Positions 63,678 to 64,000 of a stretch of 64,000 nt of DNA are shown piece by piece. The DNA is from Erigeron canadensis (lineage: Eukaryota; Streptophyta; Magnoliopsida; Asterales; Asteraceae). Position 1 is the stretch's first letter. Each line of letters begins with the position of its first letter. Below the pieces are notes generated by a model that made no database searches, had not been told where the DNA came from, and saw only the letters and a program-made list of their open reading frames with translations. The DNA is taken from the NCBI RefSeq assembly GCF_010389155.1, contig NC_057767.1, positions 21,897,723-21,961,722 of the forward strand. The letters run 5' to 3'. The position numbers and the translations under genes were made by a program.

Positions 63678-64000
63678 TGTTTATATTATTAAATAAAGGA
63701 GAAGATAATTTAGGTAGTTCAAATATTTTTTAAGATATAAAAAAAAAACAAAATACTTTATTAGATAGTAGTAGATATTAAGGACCATGGCTAGTGGATG
63801 TAATTATATAGTTCCCAAATCCCAACTGCCCACTAATAGAGGACCATGATGCAAAATTAGAAGAGGATTTTGGCCAAATCCATTTGGTATGTCAAACTAG
63901 GCCCGTAACAATATCTCATATAGACCCATTAAAAGATGATGTATAAGTAATGTTTGAATAAAAATAGACAAGATTTGTGTGTACAAGATTAAGTTGGGTT
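63678..64000. other. Gene-free right edge
   Basis: No gene, RNA or element could be supported in this last stretch. Confidence 0.5.

Overview
The window looks like nuclear DNA of a flowering plant, most likely a eudicot. It is AT-rich, carries one recognisable host gene fragment (a laccase with plant-type exon boundaries), and is otherwise filled with plant transposons: Ty1/copia LTR elements primed by initiator tRNA-Met, Mutator-like, PIF/Harbinger-like and CACTA-like DNA elements, and short Helitron-like elements. An asterid host is my guess from the overall look; nothing in the window proves it. I found no rRNA, tRNA, CRISPR or bacterial-type operon.

Left third (1-13.4 kb). The first two exons of a laccase lie on the minus strand (exon 1 at 11534-11632, exon 2 at 5701-5852), separated by a 5.7 kb intron. 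Exon 3 onward is not visible in the remaining 5.7 kb, so the gene runs off the left edge through a very long second intron or is broken. The introns and flanks hold a long-TIR Mutator-like element (3601-4574), a Helitron with a small Mutator MITE inside (4612-5266), two MITEs in a TA microsatellite (6127-6532), a possible Helitron holding a CACTA MITE (8035-9087), and a Helitron split by a Harbinger MITE (12040-13356).

Middle (13.4-40.1 kb). A Mutator-like element with 0.2 kb terminal inverted repeats and a perfect 9-bp target duplication spans 13372-26964 because a 12.1 kb copia element (A, 13650-25786, target duplication TCATA) landed inside it. A second copia element (B, 27132-40101) follows; its 5' LTR is cut short.

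Right part (40.1-64 kb). A Harbinger-like element (40745-42528) carries two divergently transcribed paralogous small genes, one broken. A third copia element (C, 43536-62887, target duplication GAACC) split a Harbinger-type MITE. C is itself interrupted by a fourth element (D, about 49830-58775) whose body is cut into blocks in mixed orientation, one of them circularly permuted. A third Helitron copy of the 4.6 kb family sits at 63320-63677.

All four copia elements read on the minus strand (D's shuffled blocks excepted). Their order is gag, protease, integrase, reverse transcriptase/RNase H, a spacer, then a very long extra ORF (about 1,000-1,300 codons) in the sense direction. The extra ORF is recognisably homologous in A, B, C and D. 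It has a conserved N-terminal domain, an acidic low-complexity middle, coiled-coil stretches and, in A and C, a conserved C-terminus ending in a basic nuclear-localisation-like motif. Where its 5' end survives (A, B, D) a TATA box lies about 140-215 bases upstream of its ATG, far from any LTR. This extra gene with its apparent own promoter is the most interesting thing in the window. Every copia copy carries disabling lesions (stop codons, frameshifts, lost integrase parts), so none looks autonomous.
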